A stretch of DNA of 46,391 nucleotides from Phytophthora quininea (lineage: Eukaryota > Oomycota > Peronosporomycetes > Peronosporales > Peronosporaceae): NCBI GenBank assembly GCA_011947345.1, contig JAAVTG010000902.1:1-46391 (forward strand), written 5' to 3'. Positions 43,301 through 46,391 of this stretch are shown one piece after another; within the stretch, counting starts at the first letter, position 1, and every line of letters begins with the position of its first letter. The position numbers were made by a program, and so were the translations under genes. The notes under the pieces are model-generated. The model was not told the origin of the DNA. It was given only the letters and a program-made list of their open reading frames with translations, and searched no databases.

Positions 43301-45101
43301 AATACGCCAACTGCAGCACCGTAATTGTGTTCATGTGTCCGGGGTCAGGGATAGCGAGATGGTTCGCGCCAGCGCAGCAAGACGTGCACAATTTCGGGGT
43401 GATCAGCTAGGAAAATAGGCGGCATACGACTCTCACATCGGTAGGAAGACTTTGAGCACAGGTTCACATCAGCTCCATGGGCAATCAGCCACCGCACCGC
43501 TGCCAGACGTCCCGTACTCACAGCACAATGCAGCGGCGTCACAAGGGTCGTCTTGAAGACAGAGCTGTACGTCTCGTCCGCAGAAACGACAGGCTTGGGG
43601 ATGAAATAGCTAGCAAGATACCAGAAGAGATCGCCCGTGCTGAACCGCACGCGGGAGACCTTGTCAAACGAGTTGACCTTGAAATGTGCCTTGTACAGCA
43701 GCTCCAAGGCGGCAATGTTGCCCTGGTATGCAGCCACGTGCATGGGGTTCTTCTTAGCAAGCCCAAAAATGCCGAACACCATGACTGGATCCGGATACAG
43801 CTCCCGCGCAAAGCTTTCGCCGAGATGCTGCTTGGCAATACGGATGGAGCGTCGAATAAGTCGGAGGTCTCCAAGTTGCGCGCCTCTAAACAGTCTTTTC
43901 CGAATATCCTTGACCACGACAGACCTTGGTGGGGTCGGCGGTGGGGCTACAGCTTCGCCGTCTTCCTGCTGCTTTTGTTGCTGGCGCTTCTTCCGCTTGA
44001 GCTTTGACCTGAGCATGTGCGCCTTGACGTCACCTGTCTGGTCGCTCTCCTTGAACGCGCCTAGCTGCATCTTGAGATGCTCCCTAAATCTAGCAAACGC
44101 GCGCATGAGCACGAAGAGCAACCAAAACATGATGATCGCACAGCCGCAGAAAACGTAGGCCGCAATGTTCGAGTCGCAGTCTACAAACATTTTGCCGCTG
44201 GCAAAGTAGTAGACGAAGAAGCCTAGAATCACGGCCTCGTACAGGAAGATCGTGACGCCGACAATCTCACAGACCTGCAGACAAATAGTGCGCTTGACCT
44301 TCTGCAACCTGCCTCCACGATCAATCCGCAACTCTCTCCTGAACGGCTCAAACACTCGTAACCCTGACGCCGGCAGTCCCAGGATAAACACGGCCGGGAA
44401 CAAATGATACACCAACGCCGCCAGCGCCAACGTATGGGAGCAACTATGTTCGTCACTGGTCAAGAGCACTTTTATCGGAGAGCCCACATAGAGCTTCCCG
44501 TGTCGGATGTCGTCGGCGTCTGGCTTGTAAAAGTAAAAGAACCCGAGCGCCACTAAATCCCCCAGCACAATCAACTGCGAGACCGCAGCAGTCGTCTGGA
44601 GTACGAATTGCTCTGGAACTGGCCGTTCAAGTACCTCTTGGGTAGTTTCGGCAGCACCGAGTCCCGCAGCTCAATGGAGCTCATCTGCATCGTGTGCTCT
44701 GTATTGTCGTTCTTGCTCGTATCGCTCTTGTCCGTGGCCTTCCTGGCTGGGTCCTCCATTGAGCTCTCCGTCGTCACCAGTCGGGGGCTGGTAGTGGCGT
44801 CATCTAACGTGATAGTTCTTGGTCCCAACTGCATCTCGCGCTGCATCCTGTCGGCCCCGCTGTGTCGCACGTCGGACGGTCGGTAGGACGGGGACACGGT
44901 GGGCCCGTTCCGCTGTCTGGCCGCGTACTCGTCCATGGAGGCGTGGCCGCCCGACTCGGCGTCGCTGTTGAACGTGTCTTGGCGGGTCAGGTCCTTGGTC
45001 TTGACCTTGACGGGCGTCTGCAGCTTGTTGTAGAGCGTATCTGCCGCCTGGACCTCGTGTGTGTCGTCCAGCGCTATCTTGGGCTCGTCGCCGCGGTCCA
45101 T
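40370..45101 (-). CDS. Membrane ankyrin-repeat protein with two TIR domains (copy 2)
   Basis: This is a paralogue of the gene at 2376-6075 with the same order. ATG 45101 starts MDRGDEPKIAL; the Ser/Thr-rich tail is followed by about four hydrophobic segments (about 44560, 44410, 44280 and 44130). Ankyrin repeats span about 43770-42750. TIR 1 lies at about 42660-42250 and has SEWCLKEL (Glu codon 42433-42431). TIR 2 lies at about 41560-41130 and has SELVKDQL (Gln codon 41253-41251). The acidic Ser-rich tail ends DECRKQQ. Frame changes near 44590, 43375, 43190 (a TTTT run), 42756 (a GGGG run), 41620, 41385 and 40585 are each cured by one base and agree with copy 1. Function is inferred as for copy 1. 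The ends of both TIR linkers are poorly conserved between copies, which argues they are old duplicates. Confidence 0.9.
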
Positions 45102-46065
45102 GGGCCTGCGCGGCCGGCTAATAAATATATTATACCTGAGCGCAGGTGTTCTCTCTCCTTTGGGAAGCACGCGAGTGAGTCTCGATGGACTGAACAGTGC
45201 CGGCTGATGACAGCGCAGACAGGGCGAGGAACGTAGACGCGAATACGGAAAGCCAGCCAAAAGAAGGCGAGGATTGGAGCTTGGATAGGAAGGCGGAGCT
45301 GTTGCTGAGCGAGGGCGCTGAGGACTACCGAGGGCCATGCAGCTGATGGACTGACTGCCTGCGCATGGCGATCGGCCAGCGGCTTGTCGCGCTTTGGCTG
45401 TTGCGTTACTGCTCGAGTGTCATATGGGGACGGATCCAGAAGCTATCACTGCGGCTGCTGAGACTGTTGACATGGCCGATTGCAATGGAGCTTGATCAAT
45501 AAGGCCTTAGTCAAAGCAGACGCTGCCGCTGCGGCGGCGTTGGGGTGGATATCCGTCCCGTGTTGGCCGATGCGGAAGATGTGGTGGGCATCGCGTAGAG
45601 ACTCGGTCGCGAACGGCTCTCGCGGAAGGTGTGGCAGGCCGAATCCACAGCGCGCGACGCCACGACGCTATCGCTTGCATGGTCAATTGCGTCGGCAAAC
45701 GGATTAAGCGGCGTGGAAGTCCACGGTGGTGGATATTGCTTTGCCGACTGCAACTCGATACATTCGAGCAGGTCTCACGTCGCGTGGTGTTTAACGTCGA
45801 TCTCCCTCAGTTCGGTGCTGGTACGTTAGCCCGGCTGGGATGCTGGATACCGCACGGCTTCCACGACTGCGTGGCGAGCGCCGCGCCGCGATTTAGGCTG
45901 TGGATGCAGCACTCAGCAACGCCATTGATCACCTGCCACAACAATCAAGAGTGAGGCCCACATGGTTATCTCGACGCGGCGATATGTATCGTCGGACAGC
46001 AACAGCCAAGTCTGGTTGAAGTGAGCGGTGGTAAGCTGCCCCCGATGGCAGCACAGGAGCTCTGT
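45102..46065. other. Intergenic region upstream of ankyrin-TIR copy 2
   Basis: About 960 nt lie before the start codon of copy 2 and after the stop of the next minus-strand gene. Frames are short and domain-free. The first 240 nt upstream of 45101 are open in frame with the gene but begin with Pro/Ser-rich leader-like sequence. I treat this as 5' leader and promoter. Confidence 0.45.
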
Positions 46066-46391
46066 TTATTGGGCCGACTTATTGTGGCCCACCTCAGCCT
46101 GGACTTCCTCGGGCGTGGCGCCAATCTCCTCGGCCGCCAGCGCCAACTCAACTGCAGTCAGCGGCTGGAAGAGCGACAGCATCACCGACACGAACGTGCG
46201 CAGGATGATGGCCGCGCCGCACAGAATGGCGCCGTAGATCAGGTACACGTCCACGAGGTACGTCTTGTAGAGCGGCTGGATGCTGCGCTTGGGCAGGAGA
46301 TGATGTGTACCGAACTCCGCAACAGCCAGCAGCTCGTCCGCAGCTCGGTTGACTCCTCCGCCAGTCTTGACGAGCCCTCAAGATGCGCCGC
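46066..46391 (-). CDS. UDP-glycosyltransferase C-terminus, partial at right edge
   Basis: Only the last 108 or so residues lie in the window; the gene starts to the right. The visible part, GGGVNRAADELLAVAEFG then HHLLPKRSIQPLYKTYLVDV and a membrane helix (YLIYGAILCGAAIILRTFV), matches the C-terminal end and membrane anchor of eukaryotic UDP-glucosyl/glucuronosyltransferases (family GT1). The protein ends with a short cytosolic tail (EEIGATPEEVQAEVGHNK). Such enzymes sit in the endoplasmic reticulum membrane and transfer sugars from UDP-sugars to lipophilic compounds. The catalytic and nucleotide-binding parts are not in view, so the substrate is unknown. Confidence 0.75.

Overview
The window looks like nuclear DNA of an oomycete, most likely Phytophthora or a close relative. 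The evidence is GC-rich, tightly packed genes on both strands; small GT-AG introns (about 50-100 nt); two RWP-RK transcription factors with the oomycete arrangement; an AAAP-type transporter relic; and domain combinations such as ankyrin plus TIR. No organism name can be proven from the sequence alone.

Layout, left to right: a leucine-rich repeat gene running off the left edge (-); a membrane ankyrin-TIR-TIR gene (+, 2376-6075); an acidic unknown protein (-); a PDZ protein (+); a mucin-like single-pass membrane protein with two tandem-repeat arrays (+); RWP-RK gene 1 (-). Then comes a mobile-element-rich block: a decayed Fanzor/TnpB-like RNA-guided nuclease gene (+, 16739-18676), a decayed hAT transposase (-), RWP-RK gene 2 (-), and a well-preserved hAT transposon (25321-28314) with matching terminal inverted repeats and an 8-bp target duplication. 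The right third is a compact housekeeping-like stretch: an unknown protein (-), a secreted LRR protein with small introns (+), a coiled-coil-like protein (-), a METTL21-like methyltransferase (-), a TPR protein (+), a family-4 glycosyltransferase (-), MON1 (+), a small membrane protein (-), an AAAP transporter pseudogene (+), a second ankyrin-TIR-TIR gene (-, 45101-40370), and the end of a UDP-glycosyltransferase (-) leaving the right edge.

The most striking system is the pair of ankyrin-TIR-TIR paralogues. They point toward each other from the two ends of the window. Each has about four membrane helices, a run of ankyrin repeats and two TIR domains. The first TIR keeps the glutamate expected for NAD-cleaving enzymes. 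In the second TIR, glutamine sits at that position in both copies. This suggests a membrane-anchored sensor with one catalytic and one scaffold TIR.

Most genes are broken by single-base shifts. Nearly all are repaired by restoring one missing base, often in a run of identical bases, and for the ankyrin-TIR pair the two copies confirm the reading at each site. I read these mainly as assembly or read errors. By contrast the AAAP gene, the first hAT and the Fanzor relic also carry in-frame stop codons, so those are probably truly dead. Coordinates of multi-frame genes give the outer limits of the gene.
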